Positions 1 through 8,585 of a stretch of 64,000 bases of DNA are shown in pieces. The number at the start of each line of letters is the position of its first letter. Position 1 is the stretch's first letter. Source of the stretch: Candidatus Brevundimonas colombiensis. Its GTDB lineage: Bacteria; Pseudomonadota; Alphaproteobacteria; Caulobacterales; Caulobacteraceae. The DNA lies in assembly GCA_029202665.1 (NCBI GenBank), contig CP119326.1, forward strand, positions 62,001 to 126,000, given 5' to 3'. A program made the translations under genes and the position numbers. The notes under the pieces were generated by a model. That model searched no databases, was not told the origin of the DNA, and worked only from the letters and a program-made list of their open reading frames with translations.

Positions 1-906
1 GCCGACAGTTGGAAACGGGGCGATCCGTCCCTCTATGGCCGGTTCGACTTCGCCTACGACGGCGCGGGTCCGGCGAAACTGTACGAGTACAACGCCGACA
101 CCCCGACCAGCATCTTCGAAACGGCGGTGTTCCAGTGGTTGTGGCTGGAGGACCAGATCAAGGCCGGCGTCCTGCCCGCCGACGCCGATCAGTTCAACAG
201 CCTGCATGAGAAACTGGTCGATCGGTTCCGCGCCATCTTCCCCGACGGCGGCTTCGTCCACTTCGCCTCGGACGCCGATTTCGTCGAAGACCGCCAGACG
301 GTGCGGTTCCTGGAAGATCTGGCACAGCAGGCCGGGCTTGAGCCTCAGTTCGTCGCCATCGACCAGATCGGCCTGAACGAGGACGGCCGGTTCGTGGACC
401 ACGACAACTGGATCATCCAGGCGCTGTTCAAACTGTATCCTTGGGAACAGATGTTGCGCGACGACTACGCCGCCCCCCTGCCCACCGCCGAGGTGACGGT
501 GCTGGAACCGGCGTGGAAAGGCATCCTGTCCAACAAGGCCATCCTGCCCCTGTTGTGGGAACGGCATGCGGGTCACCCCAACCTGTTGGAGTCCTATTTC
601 GAGGGCGACCCCGCCCAGACGGCGCTGGGCTCATCCTATGTTCGAAAGCCCCTGTTCTCGCGCGAAGGCGACAATGTCGAACTGATCGACCAAGGCCTGA
701 GCGCGGCCGAAGTCGTGGACGGCGGCTATGGCGGCGGCCGATACGTCCGCCAGGCGCTGCACAATCCGCCGAACTTCGACGGCGCCCACGTCATTGTCGG
801 CTCCTGGATCGTCGGAACCGAACCCGCCGGCATCAGCCTGCGCGAAGACGCCGGCCGCATCACCCGCAACACGTCCCGGTTCGTGCCGCACTTCATCCGC
901 CAGTAG
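1..906 (+). CDS. Glutathionylspermidine synthase-like ATP-grasp protein (5' partial)
   Basis: The frame is open from the first base and ends at TAG 904-906, giving 301 residues without the N terminus. The start of the readable part (FDFAYDG...KLYEYNADTPTSIFE) and the end (VGSWIVGTEPAGISLRED) match the preATP-grasp and ATP-grasp portions of the glutathionylspermidine synthase family, which includes E. coli YgiC and YjfC. A Lys in the KPLFSREGDNV stretch (about residue 215) is the expected nucleotide-binding lysine. YgiC-type proteins are about 386 residues, so roughly 85 are missing to the left. These short relatives lack the amidase half of true GspS; they are predicted to form a peptide-like bond using ATP, and the substrate is usually unknown. 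Nothing in the following genes suggests a shared pathway. Confidence 0.85.
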   Translation, partial: ADSWKRGDPSLYGRFDFAYDGAGPAKLYEYNADTPTSIFETAVFQWLWLEDQIKAGVLPADADQFNSLHEKLVDRFRAIFPDGGFVHFASDADFVEDRQTVRFLEDLAQQAGLEPQFVAIDQIGLNEDGRFVDHDNWIIQALFKLYPWEQMLRDDYAAPLPTAEVTVLEPAWKGILSNKAILPLLWERHAGHPNLLESYFEGDPAQTALGSSYVRKPLFSREGDNVELIDQGLSAAEVVDGGYGGGRYVRQALHNPPNFDGAHVIVGSWIVGTEPAGISLREDAGRITRNTSRFVPHFIRQ

Positions 907-957
907 GCGGCTGCGGCGGACCGACTGCGGCATCGTTTGCCGTCCCCGAAACATCGA

Positions 958-987
958 CCCGCCCCCGATTCACCCCTCGGAGGCGGG
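958..987. terminator. Hairpin between convergent genes
   Basis: CCCGCC (958-963) pairs with GGCGGG (982-987), and inside it CCGA pairs with TCGG. It lies in the 98-bp gap between two convergent genes, so it could stop transcription from both sides. No clear T-tract follows on either strand, so this is a weak terminator call. Confidence 0.4.
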
Positions 988-1004
988 CCTTGCCCTGTCG
1001 CGGT

Positions 1005-3872
1005 TCAGTAGGAATAGGCCAGGCGGACCAGGAAGTTCCGACCCGGTTCCATATAGTCCTTCTGATAGGACGGGCTTTCGCCCTTGGTCGTGTAGTAGCG
1101 GTGGCCGTCCAGGATGTTCTGGACATCGAAGTCCATCGTCAGGCCGGGGCGGAACGTGTAGCGAGAGTGGAAGTCCAGGCTCTTGTTGGGCTGGACCCAT
1201 TTATCGACGGCGTTGTCGCGCAGGTCTTCGATATAGGCGCCCTGGTACTGGTAGGAGAGACGGGCCTCAAAACCGTATTTCTGGTAGGTCAGAGAGGCGT
1301 TGTAGATCAGGTCCGGCGCCTGGATGAACGAGATCGACCGTCCCTTGCGGTAATCCAGCCCCGTCTCGGCCTCGCTGACCTGACGGGTCAGATTGGCCTC
1401 GACGCCAAAGCCGTCGAACGGCGCGGCCATCCCTTCGAACGACTTGATCAGGTTTAGCTCGACGCCGGTGATCCGGGCTGTCTGGCCGTTCTTGGGCTGG
1501 CTGATCGTGATCGAGCCCTCCTGGGTGTCGGCGTTCACGGCGCTGCCGTTGGTGAAGATGAAGTGATCGATCTTCTTGTGGAAGACGCCGACCGACACCA
1601 GGCTGGACCGATCAGGGTAGTATTCCGCCGAGAAGTCCAGGTTGAGGGCTTCGGCCGGTTTCAGATCCGGGTTGCCCCGGCTGATGGAGACGATGTCGCC
1701 CAGGGTCTGGCCCGGACGGGGCGTCGCCCGGCCGATGCTGACGCCGCGGGAGATGTTGCTGAACTCCGGCCGCGAAAAGCTGGTCCAGACCGCGCCGCGA
1801 TAGACGAACTTGTCTGAAGGGCGATAGACGGCCGTCACGCTGGGCAGGACATTGGTGTAGCGGCTTTCGGTGTCGCCAAAGCCGGTCTGGGCGCCGTCGT
1901 CCATCCAGTTGGTGTTGGTGACTTCGGTGTGTTCGATCCGCACCCCGGCGGTCACGTCCAGAGCGTTGAACTGGAAGTTGGCCAGGCCGTAACCGGCGTA
2001 GATCGTCTCATGCCCCCGCTTGTCGCCCGAGTTGAGATCGGCGTAGGAATAGCTGACCGGATTGGCCTTTTGCGCGGCCTCGATAGCGGCGGCGACACGG
2101 TCGCGGTTCAGAATGGCTCCATAGTAGTAGCGGCCGTTCAGAACAGTCGGAACCTCGCGGTCGATCAGGCCGGACTGAGCCAGGTTCCGACCGTCCAGAG
2201 CGGTGTTCGCAAAGGAACCGCCCCAGATCGGGGTGCTGTCATATTCGCGCTCGGACCTCAGCACCTTCACGCCCGCCTTGAGGTGACGGACCACGCCGTC
2301 CATCTCGTACAGGGCGTCGAAGCGGAAGGCTGTGCGCGCATCGGTCTGCTTGTCGCGGCTGCGTCCGCCGCCGTCATAGGGCAACAGGCTGGGATCGCTC
2401 GGCCCGTTCTGCGCGAAGGCGGGCAACTGCGGCATGGGGAAGCGCGGATCGTAGGAGGACCACAACAGTCCCGTCTGGTTGAACGGCGCCGAACAGGCGT
2501 CGCAGTTGTAGGAGACCGAATAGTTGTCCGGCCCGCCCTTCTCGCCTGCGCTATAGCTCAGGTCATAGTCCAGGGTCAGACGGTTCAGACGGCTCTGGCC
2601 GCCCAGATTGATGGTGCCCAGGGTCGAGGTCTGATCCAGGGTCTGGAAGGTGCGGGCGAACTGGAAGGTCTCGGGCTTCCATACGCCGGAACGGCCGAAC
2701 AGCGACCAGTAGGAAGAACTGCTCTGACGGTCGGCGTCGGTGATCAGGCCGTCGCCGTCGAAGTCGTTGATCTGGGCAGTGGTGTAGCCGTAGATGCGCC
2801 CCTTGGCGCCATAGCCGACCACAGCGTTGTCCGGCTGGACCAGGCTGACGTCTTCCAGATCGACCTGTTGCAGACGCCGTGTTTTGCGGCTGCGGAAGTC
2901 GGTGTAGTCGTTCGTTCCGGTCCGCTCCAGACGGCTGTACTGTCCGCGCAGGTAGAAGTCGTGGCGGTCGCCGCGGTAGTCGAGCGAAAAATTGCCGCCG
3001 AACCGTTCCTGCTCAATGCGACGGTAGTCGAGGTCGATGCCGGGCAGATACATCGACCGCTCATCGATTTCCTCTGTGCTGTTCCGACGCCAGCGATAGG
3101 GCTCCCACTCCCCGTCGTTCTCGCTCTCCTCGTTCAGGCCGTTGCTCTTGCCGTAGTTGAGGGAGACGAAGGCCCCGAAACGGCTGTCGGACGACAGACG
3201 GCTGGCGAAGTCCAGTTGAACCTGACCGGCGCCGTCCTTCTCGCCCTGATCACGAGCCCGGTCGTTGATGCCGTAGCTGAGGAAAGCGCGGGCGACAGGC
3301 TTGGCGAAGTCGAAGGCCGTCGGGGTCTGGAAGTTGACCGAACCGCCGATGGCGTCGCCGTCCATGTCCGGCATCAGGGTCTTGGAGACGGTGATGCTCT
3401 TCAGGCCGTTCGGCGGCAGGACCGTCATCGACATCTTGCGGCTGTCGGGGTCGGTCAGGGCGACGCGGACGCCATTGATCGAATAGGCGTTGAAGGTGCC
3501 GGCCAGGCCGCGGACCGAGACATATTCACCCTCGCCCGTCTCCTGGTTGACGACCACATTGACGCCCGGCGCGCGGGCCAGGGCGTCGGCGACATTGGCG
3601 TCGGGCAGCTTGCCCAGGTCGTCGGACGAGATGACGCTGGAGACCACGCCCGAACGGCGTTGAGCCTCGATGGCGTTGGCGGTGCTGAGGCGCTGACCGG
3701 TCACGACGACCTCGTCAACCTCGGCGGGCGCCGATTGCGGCGTGGAGGTCTGGGCCTGGGCGGCCGTGGCGGCCAGGGCGGCGGTCCCGACCATGAGAAC
3801 GGCGCGCAGGCCGCCTCCGGCGAGGGCGTGACGATGAACAGCCCGTTCTCGGGCGACGAGAGGAAGCGACAT
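1005..3872 (-). CDS. TonB-dependent receptor (no STN domain)
   Basis: An outer-membrane gated channel of 955 residues. The signal peptide ends near residue 40 (AATAAQA). A TonB box follows (DEVVVTG, 53-59), then a plug with the usual DLGKLPDANVADALARAPGV and VSVRGL motifs, then a long beta-barrel ending in LVRLAYSY. The plug resembles the Caulobacter-type TBDR subfamily (TIGR01782) that often imports carbohydrates or other organic ligands. ATG 3872 was chosen because GGAGAC lies 4-9 bases before it; an in-frame TTG at 3884 is less likely. It lies downstream of, and on the same strand as, the phospholipase C and HD oxygenase genes, 217 bp away. That makes a lipid head-group or phosphonate ligand possible, but this rests on context only. 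Confidence 0.9.
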   Translation of the reverse strand: MSLPLVARERAVHRHALAGGGLRAVLMVGTAALAATAAQAQTSTPQSAPAEVDEVVVTGQRLSTANAIEAQRRSGVVSSVISSDDLGKLPDANVADALARAPGVNVVVNQETGEGEYVSVRGLAGTFNAYSINGVRVALTDPDSRKMSMTVLPPNGLKSITVSKTLMPDMDGDAIGGSVNFQTPTAFDFAKPVARAFLSYGINDRARDQGEKDGAGQVQLDFASRLSSDSRFGAFVSLNYGKSNGLNEESENDGEWEPYRWRRNSTEEIDERSMYLPGIDLDYRRIEQERFGGNFSLDYRGDRHDFYLRGQYSRLERTGTNDYTDFRSRKTRRLQQVDLEDVSLVQPDNAVVGYGAKGRIYGYTTAQINDFDGDGLITDADRQSSSSYWSLFGRSGVWKPETFQFARTFQTLDQTSTLGTINLGGQSRLNRLTLDYDLSYSAGEKGGPDNYSVSYNCDACSAPFNQTGLLWSSYDPRFPMPQLPAFAQNGPSDPSLLPYDGGGRSRDKQTDARTAFRFDALYEMDGVVRHLKAGVKVLRSEREYDSTPIWGGSFANTALDGRNLAQSGLIDREVPTVLNGRYYYGAILNRDRVAAAIEAAQKANPVSYSYADLNSGDKRGHETIYAGYGLANFQFNALDVTAGVRIEHTEVTNTNWMDDGAQTGFGDTESRYTNVLPSVTAVYRPSDKFVYRGAVWTSFSRPEFSNISRGVSIGRATPRPGQTLGDIVSISRGNPDLKPAEALNLDFSAEYYPDRSSLVSVGVFHKKIDHFIFTNGSAVNADTQEGSITISQPKNGQTARITGVELNLIKSFEGMAAPFDGFGVEANLTRQVSEAETGLDYRKGRSISFIQAPDLIYNASLTYQKYGFEARLSYQYQGAYIEDLRDNAVDKWVQPNKSLDFHSRYTFRPGLTMDFDVQNILDGHRYYTTKGESPSYQKDYMEPGRNFLVRLAYSY

Positions 3873-4089
3873 GACTGTCTCCAATGATCCTGATGTGTGT
3901 TCGGATCGACCGTTCGGGTCCGCTCGAGACAGGCGTCAGCGATCAGCGACGCGCGGACGCGCCCTGACAGCATCAGCCGCTCGGCCCGGATGCGGCCGAA
4001 ATTGATTGGATTGGGACGGCGCCGCCGGGAACGACGGGCCGATTTCTCAAGCTCCGTCTAACCGGAGCGGTGACGATTGAACCCTTCAC
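3873..4089. promoter_or_regulatory. Intergenic region upstream of the TBDR, with one hairpin
   Basis: This 217-bp gap separates the HD-domain gene from the TBDR on the minus strand. It contains a perfect hairpin, GCTCCG-TCTAAC-CGGAGC, at 4051-4068. The hairpin may terminate the upstream operon, although no T-tract follows it. No copy of the GntR operator found near the neighbouring genes is visible here, and no convincing sigma-70 promoter was found. Confidence 0.35.
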
Positions 4090-4698
4090 TCATTCAACAA
4101 CCCCCATGCGTTGAAATGAAAACGAGACGTCAGCCCTGCGGTTGATCAGGTCGCAGAGAAGTTCGCGATAGGTCTCGAATCCGGCGACCTCGACGCCCTG
4201 AGCCTTGCCCAGTTCGTCGTAGCGACGCAGCCGCAGGGCGGCCTCGGCCGCCGGCAGAGCCATGAATTCCTCGACCTCCGCCGGCGTCATCGGTCCGCCC
4301 TGCAGGGCGAGGCTCTGAAGCGAGGCGGCGCTGAGCCGATCGACGTAGCCGGGCGCCGTGGTCGCCAGGCATCGTTTGGCCGCGACGTGCAGGCGAACCG
4401 GCTCGGTCACATCGGGACCGAAGGCGCGCCCCAGATAGCCCGCGCTGATGTGTTCGTGGCGGGTGTCGATGCCGCGGTCGGCCGCATCCTCGCCCGCCTT
4501 CTGCATCATATGGCCGACATCGTGCAGCAGGGCCGCCGCGATCAGGGCGTCCGGCGCGCCGTCGACCCGCGCATGATGCGCCGTCTGCACCGCATGTTCC
4601 AACTGCGTGACATCCTCGCCGTAGTGCAGCCCGCCCAGTCGGGTGAAGAGGTCCGACAGTTCGGCGAAAAAGGCGTCTGCATCCACGGGAGAAGTCAT
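4090..4698 (-). CDS. PhnZ-like HD-domain oxygenase (phosphonate degradation HDIG family)
   Basis: A 202-residue HD-domain protein resembling the family annotated as phosphonate degradation-associated HDIG protein (TIGR03276). PhnZ itself is a mixed-valence di-iron oxygenase that cleaves the C-P bond of 1-hydroxy-2-aminoethylphosphonate. Visible candidate ligands are His35, His59-Asp60, His81/His83, His104 and Asp161. Lys108 and Gln133, which match substrate-site positions in PhnZ, are also present, as is a Tyr26/Glu28 pair. These positions line up almost one to one with PhnZ numbering when ATG 4698 is used, which supports that start. An alternative GTG at 4740 overlaps the phospholipase stop (GTGA). 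The Fe/2-oxoglutarate hydroxylase that normally supplies the substrate (PhnY or TmpA) is not in the window. The exact substrate, AEP-derived or trimethyl-AEP-derived, cannot be read from the sequence. Confidence 0.8.
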   Translation of the reverse strand: MTSPVDADAFFAELSDLFTRLGGLHYGEDVTQLEHAVQTAHHARVDGAPDALIAAALLHDVGHMMQKAGEDAADRGIDTRHEHISAGYLGRAFGPDVTEPVRLHVAAKRCLATTAPGYVDRLSAASLQSLALQGGPMTPAEVEEFMALPAAEAALRLRRYDELGKAQGVEVAGFETYRELLCDLINRRADVSFSFQRMGVVE

Positions 4699-4736
4699 CG
4701 AGAATCCGTCTTGAGGGGCGCTTGGGGTTGGAGCGA

Positions 4737-6875
4737 TCACAGGCGCATACGCCCGATGGCGGGATCGGTGCGGCTGGCCCCGCCGGTCTCGACATGGCCG
4801 GCCATGCGTTGGATGAAGCCGGGATCGTCGGTCAGGGATACGGTCAGGTCGTACCAGTGGTCGCTGCCCCGCAGATCCCAGACCTCGCGCGTCTCCGCGC
4901 CGGGTCGCAGCGCCAGGCGGCGGCGCGCCTCGCCTTCCGACAGGGGATAGGCGGGATCCATGTCGAGGATCGCCAGCGTCGAGCCATCGACCGCCCCCGT
5001 CAGCCCGACAGTCAGCAGACCTCTGGCGTCGGCGGAGATCGTGACCTGGGGCTGAGGCCGCGACGCATCTCCGGCGAAACGGCGATAGAAGCCGTTCGGA
5101 CCGTGAACCGTCAGATCATAGAGACCCGGTTCGCCGCCGTTCCAGTGACCCGCTGCATAGGTCTCGCCGGGGGCGAGCGTGAAGCGCCACGGCCCGGCGC
5201 GGTCCGTACTGTCGAACACCTGAAAGACAGCGCCCGCACGGCCGCGATTGACCAGATCGATCCAGACGGCCCCGTCGGTGACACGCGCCTGGGCGGCCAG
5301 ATTATAGGGCAAGGGCCTGGCGTCCCGCTGCGGTCCCTCCTGGAAGGCGGGAATCTGGCGTTCAGGAATGCGCAGGCTGGGCGACGCCTTTGATCGGGCC
5401 ACGCGCTGCATGTAATCGGCCGTGGCAGGCAGGGACAGGGCCGCCCAATCCTGGTTCGGACGTTTGAAGTCGAAGGCCGAGGTCAGGTCTCCGCATACGG
5501 TCCGGCGCCAGTCGCTTATGTTCTGTTCGCGGACGCCGAAACGCTTTTCCAGAAACTGAAGGGTCGAGGTGTGGTCGAACACTTCCGAACAGACAAAGCC
5601 GCCGCGACTCCAGGGCGAAACCACGATGGCGGGCACCCGTATGCCCAGGCCCAGGGGGTGGGCGCCGCGATGGGCCGGATCGGCGTCGGCGCCATAGAGT
5701 TTGGCCTCGCCGGCGACGGAGACAGTGCTGTGACCCTGATCCGGCGTCAGCGGCGGCATCGGCGGCTGCATGTGGTCGTAGAAGCCGCCGGCCTCGTCAT
5801 AGTTGACGATGAAGACGGTCTTGGAGAAGACCTCGGGATGATCGACCAGGGCCTCGATCAGTTTGGCGCAGACGTGCTCGCCCTTCGACGGCTCGGCCGA
5901 CGGATGCTCCGACAGATCCGCCGCCGTGACGATCCACGACACCTGCGGCAGTCGCCCGCCGGCGATGTCGGCGCGGAATGCCTCCACCAACTGTTCGCCG
6001 TCCGAACGGGTGCGATCCGCGCCGGTCTTGTGCTCCGAGACCCAGGCGCGGCCGCGCTGATAAAGGGGCGAGTCCTTGGGGCAAGGCCGGAACGGCTTGA
6101 ACACCGACAGGATATTGTCGCCGAAATTGTCGTGCTCCTGATAGACTTTCCAACTGACGCCCGCCGCCTGAAGCCGTTCGGCGTAGGTGGTCCAGTCGTG
6201 CGGCCCCGTCGCCATCGGCTGGTCCTCGGCCATGTCGGCGCTGGGCGTCTCATCCTCGCCGTAGTTGCTCATCTCCGGATCGCCGCCGACCTTTCCGCCG
6301 CCGTTGCAGCCGGTCCAGAGATGGAGCCGATTGGGATAGGTCTGGGTCAGGGTCGAGCAGTGGTAGGCGTCGCAGACGGTGAAGGCGCTGGCCAAGGCGT
6401 GATAGAAGGGCAAATCCGAGGCCTTGTAATAGGCCATCCGCTTGTGCAGTTCGCCTGATCGGCCCCACTGATCGTAGCGACCGCCGTTGACGATGGTGAT
6501 CGCGGCCCGGTGTCCCTGATCCGACCCATCGACCGTATAGGCGTCGGTGGTGCGTGAATCCCCATGGAAGGGCATGACGAAGCCATCGGGGTGCTGATCG
6601 CTGGGCTGACGCCAGACGGCGGCCCCGCCGGGCAGGCGTTGCGGACGCGGATCGCCAAATCCGCGCACGCCGTTCAGCGTGCCGAAATAATGGTCGAAGG
6701 CGCGGTTCTCCTGCATGAAAATGACCACATGCTCGACATCCATGATGGTGCCAGAGGCGTTGTTGGCGGGAATGGCCATCGCCTTGCGCACCGTCGCCGG
6801 CAACAGGTTCAGCGCCGCTCCCGCCGCTACTCCACCCAGCGCGCCGCGCAGGAAAGACCGTCGATCATTTGTCAT
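4737..6875 (-). CDS. Phosphocholine-type phospholipase C, Tat-exported
   Basis: A 712-residue phosphoesterase of the phosphocholine-specific phospholipase C family (TIGR03396; related to acid phosphatase AcpA). It would hydrolyse phosphatidylcholine or sphingomyelin-like lipids to diacylglycerol or ceramide plus a phospho head group. A twin-arginine signal (RRSFLRG, residues 5-11) shows export of the folded protein. The catalytic core begins with VIFMQENRAFDHYFGT (51-66), which includes the conserved Glu-Asn. Two C-terminal DUF756-like beta domains are expected after about residue 500. The RBS GAGGGGG precedes ATG 6875. It is the first gene of an operon whose next gene, a PhnZ-like oxygenase, touches its stop codon. 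A GntR operator lies 24 bases upstream. Activity on phosphonolipids is an inference from that context. Confidence 0.92.
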   Translation of the reverse strand: MTNDRRSFLRGALGGVAAGAALNLLPATVRKAMAIPANNASGTIMDVEHVVIFMQENRAFDHYFGTLNGVRGFGDPRPQRLPGGAAVWRQPSDQHPDGFVMPFHGDSRTTDAYTVDGSDQGHRAAITIVNGGRYDQWGRSGELHKRMAYYKASDLPFYHALASAFTVCDAYHCSTLTQTYPNRLHLWTGCNGGGKVGGDPEMSNYGEDETPSADMAEDQPMATGPHDWTTYAERLQAAGVSWKVYQEHDNFGDNILSVFKPFRPCPKDSPLYQRGRAWVSEHKTGADRTRSDGEQLVEAFRADIAGGRLPQVSWIVTAADLSEHPSAEPSKGEHVCAKLIEALVDHPEVFSKTVFIVNYDEAGGFYDHMQPPMPPLTPDQGHSTVSVAGEAKLYGADADPAHRGAHPLGLGIRVPAIVVSPWSRGGFVCSEVFDHTSTLQFLEKRFGVREQNISDWRRTVCGDLTSAFDFKRPNQDWAALSLPATADYMQRVARSKASPSLRIPERQIPAFQEGPQRDARPLPYNLAAQARVTDGAVWIDLVNRGRAGAVFQVFDSTDRAGPWRFTLAPGETYAAGHWNGGEPGLYDLTVHGPNGFYRRFAGDASRPQPQVTISADARGLLTVGLTGAVDGSTLAILDMDPAYPLSEGEARRRLALRPGAETREVWDLRGSDHWYDLTVSLTDDPGFIQRMAGHVETGGASRTDPAIGRMRL

Positions 6876-6898
6876 GGATCAAATCCCCCTCTTCAATT

Positions 6899-6912
6899 TT
6901 GGTATAGACCAA
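6899..6912. promoter_or_regulatory. GntR/HutC-type operator (phospholipase C promoter)
   Basis: The perfect palindrome TTGGT-ATAG-ACCAA lies 24 bp upstream of the phospholipase C start and between it and the divergent gntR gene. Its core GGTATAGACC fits the HutC-subfamily consensus GT-N-TA-N-AC. An extra half-site (TAGACC, 6913-6918) follows at once. A second copy lies at 9749-9762. The regulator at 7058-7777 belongs to the matching subfamily and is the likely ligand. Confidence 0.75.
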
Positions 6913-7057
6913 TAGACCGATGTCCTAGGCGAAACTTTCATGAAGCTTGAGCGGCGGATGTCTGACCGTCGGCGGGCGGATCAACCTTGCTTGACCCGTG
7001 GGACGCGACTTCTCATTTTCGGAACAGGCGGGACTCGACCGTCGATCGGACGATTCC

Positions 7058-7777
7058 ATGTCTCAGCCTGACGGTCTGCATTATCTCGGGATGCGCGACG
7101 CCATCGCCGCCCGGATCGCGGGAGGCGAGCTGAAGCCCGGCGAACGCCTGCCTTCGGAGCGTCAGTTGCAGATCGGCGGAGGGGTGGCGCGCGGCACGAT
7201 CCGCGAGGCCCTGTTCCAACTGGAGGCCGAAGGCCTGATCTACCGCAAGGACCGCAGCGGCTGGTACGTCTCGCCCCCGCCCGTCGTCTATGATCCGACA
7301 CGGTGGGAGGGTTTCATGTCCTATGTCGAGGCCCAGGGACGGCACCCCACGACCGAGACCCTCAGCAAGACCGAGATCGCCTGCACACCGGCCCTGTCCG
7401 CCGTCTTCGGCCGTCCGGTCGGCGCCCCCCTGTACCGCATCCGCCGCAGGCGATCCGTCGACGGCCGCGCCGTTCTGGTCGAGACCATCGTCGTGGACGC
7501 CGCCCTGGCCCCCGACCTGCTGGGCCATCCGCTGGACGGCTCCCTGACCAGCGTCCTGAAATCCGCTTACAACATCGCCGTGGCGCGCAACCGGGTGGAT
7601 ATGCAGCCCTGCGCCCTGACACGCGGCGAGGCCGAGGCGCTGCAGGTCAAGTCCGGCCTGCCCGGCCTGAACGTGGTCCGAACCAGCTACGACGCCCAGG
7701 GACGGGTGGTCGAGTTCGACCGCGAATACTGGCGCCACGACGCCCTGAAAATCAGCGTCGACATCCGGGTGCGGTAG
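7058..7777 (+). CDS. GntR-family transcriptional regulator (HutC/UTRA type)
   Basis: A 239-residue repressor-type regulator. An N-terminal winged helix (about residues 8-70, with GERLPSERQLQ and GTIREALFQLEAEGLIYR) is followed by a UTRA ligand-binding domain (about 90-235, with PLYRIRRRR and VEFDREYWRHD). HutC/UTRA proteins sense small organic ligands; relatives next to phosphonate genes are common. ATG 7058 (MSQPDGLHYLG) was preferred over a GTG at 6998 because the domain begins directly after it. It is divergent from the phospholipase C operon and ends 4 bp from the convergent phnX gene. Operators of the HutC type sit in both divergent promoter regions, so it probably controls phospholipase C/HD, FAD-oxidase/phnX and the MFS permease. 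The inducer is unknown. Confidence 0.88.
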   Translation: MSQPDGLHYLGMRDAIAARIAGGELKPGERLPSERQLQIGGGVARGTIREALFQLEAEGLIYRKDRSGWYVSPPPVVYDPTRWEGFMSYVEAQGRHPTTETLSKTEIACTPALSAVFGRPVGAPLYRIRRRRSVDGRAVLVETIVVDAALAPDLLGHPLDGSLTSVLKSAYNIAVARNRVDMQPCALTRGEAEALQVKSGLPGLNVVRTSYDAQGRVVEFDREYWRHDALKISVDIRVR

Positions 7778-7781
7778 GGCT

Positions 7782-8585
7782 TCAGGCGTTCCGCCGCGCC
7801 GCCTCGGCCTCCAGGGCGGGGATCAGATCCGCCACCGTCTCAATGACGATGTCGGCGCCCGCCTCAATCAGGCGATCGGCGGCCTTAGCCAACAGGGCCG
7901 CCCGCTCATCCGCGCCCAGTTCAGCCAGGGCCTGAGCCGTCAGCCCCGCCAGATTGCCCGACGCCGCCACCCCGACCGTGAAACAGCCGGCGTTGCGTCC
8001 CTCGGCGACGCCCACCTCGGCGTCATCCACCTTGACCACGCGCGACAGGGGCCAGACGCCCAGATCGGCGCAGGCCTTGTAGATCATCAGCGGCGACGGT
8101 CGGCCCTGCGCGGTTTCGTGGGCGCAGACCACCAGGTCGGGAGCATAGCCTTGCGCGGCGGCGCGGGGCAGGACCGCCTGCATCATCTCGCGCGTATAGC
8201 CGGTGCAGGAGGCGATCTTGATGTCCAGAGCCCGCAGTTGCGCCACGACCTCGGCGGCGCCGGGGATGAGGTCCGCCTTGTCCTCGGCCAGACGGATCAT
8301 CGGCGCCTGGAGTTCGGCCATGACCCGTTCAACCGCCGCCGAACCCGGAACCACGCCGTGCGCCGCACGCCAGGCGTCGCTGACACGGGCCTGTGCGAAC
8401 AGGGCGCGCACATGGTCGGCCTTTGCGCGGCCCATGTCCCCGCGCGCCTCGTCTTCAGTGACCGGAACGCCCAGGGCGTCGAACGCCTCCATCAAGGCCA
8501 TGGCCGGGGCGCGACTGCCGAAATCGACCATGGTCCCGGCCCAGTCGAAAACGACCATGTCGAAACTGTCGCGGATGGAGGTCAT
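7782..8585 (-). CDS. phnX: Phosphonoacetaldehyde hydrolase
   Basis: PhnX (phosphonatase) cleaves phosphonoacetaldehyde to acetaldehyde and phosphate in the cytoplasm. The 267-residue protein has the HAD nucleophile motif DWAGT (Asp14, Ala16). It also has the family-specific Schiff-base lysine (MGRAKADHVRAL, Lys55), the CTGYTREMM loop (127-135) and the Mg-binding KVDDAEVG motif (Asp187/Asp188). These separate it from generic HAD phosphatases. Its ATG overlaps the stop of the upstream FAD oxidoreductase (ATGA), so the two are translationally coupled. No AEP transaminase gene (phnW) is present; the FAD enzyme probably supplies the aldehyde. Confidence 0.93.
   Translation of the reverse strand: MTSIRDSFDMVVFDWAGTMVDFGSRAPAMALMEAFDALGVPVTEDEARGDMGRAKADHVRALFAQARVSDAWRAAHGVVPGSAAVERVMAELQAPMIRLAEDKADLIPGAAEVVAQLRALDIKIASCTGYTREMMQAVLPRAAAQGYAPDLVVCAHETAQGRPSPLMIYKACADLGVWPLSRVVKVDDAEVGVAEGRNAGCFTVGVAASGNLAGLTAQALAELGADERAALLAKAADRLIEAGADIVIETVADLIPALEAEAARRNA

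Noticed and set aside
1929..3887. 652-codon plus-strand frame opposite the first TBDR
   Set aside because: Antisense shadow. The minus strand encodes a full signal peptide, plug and barrel.
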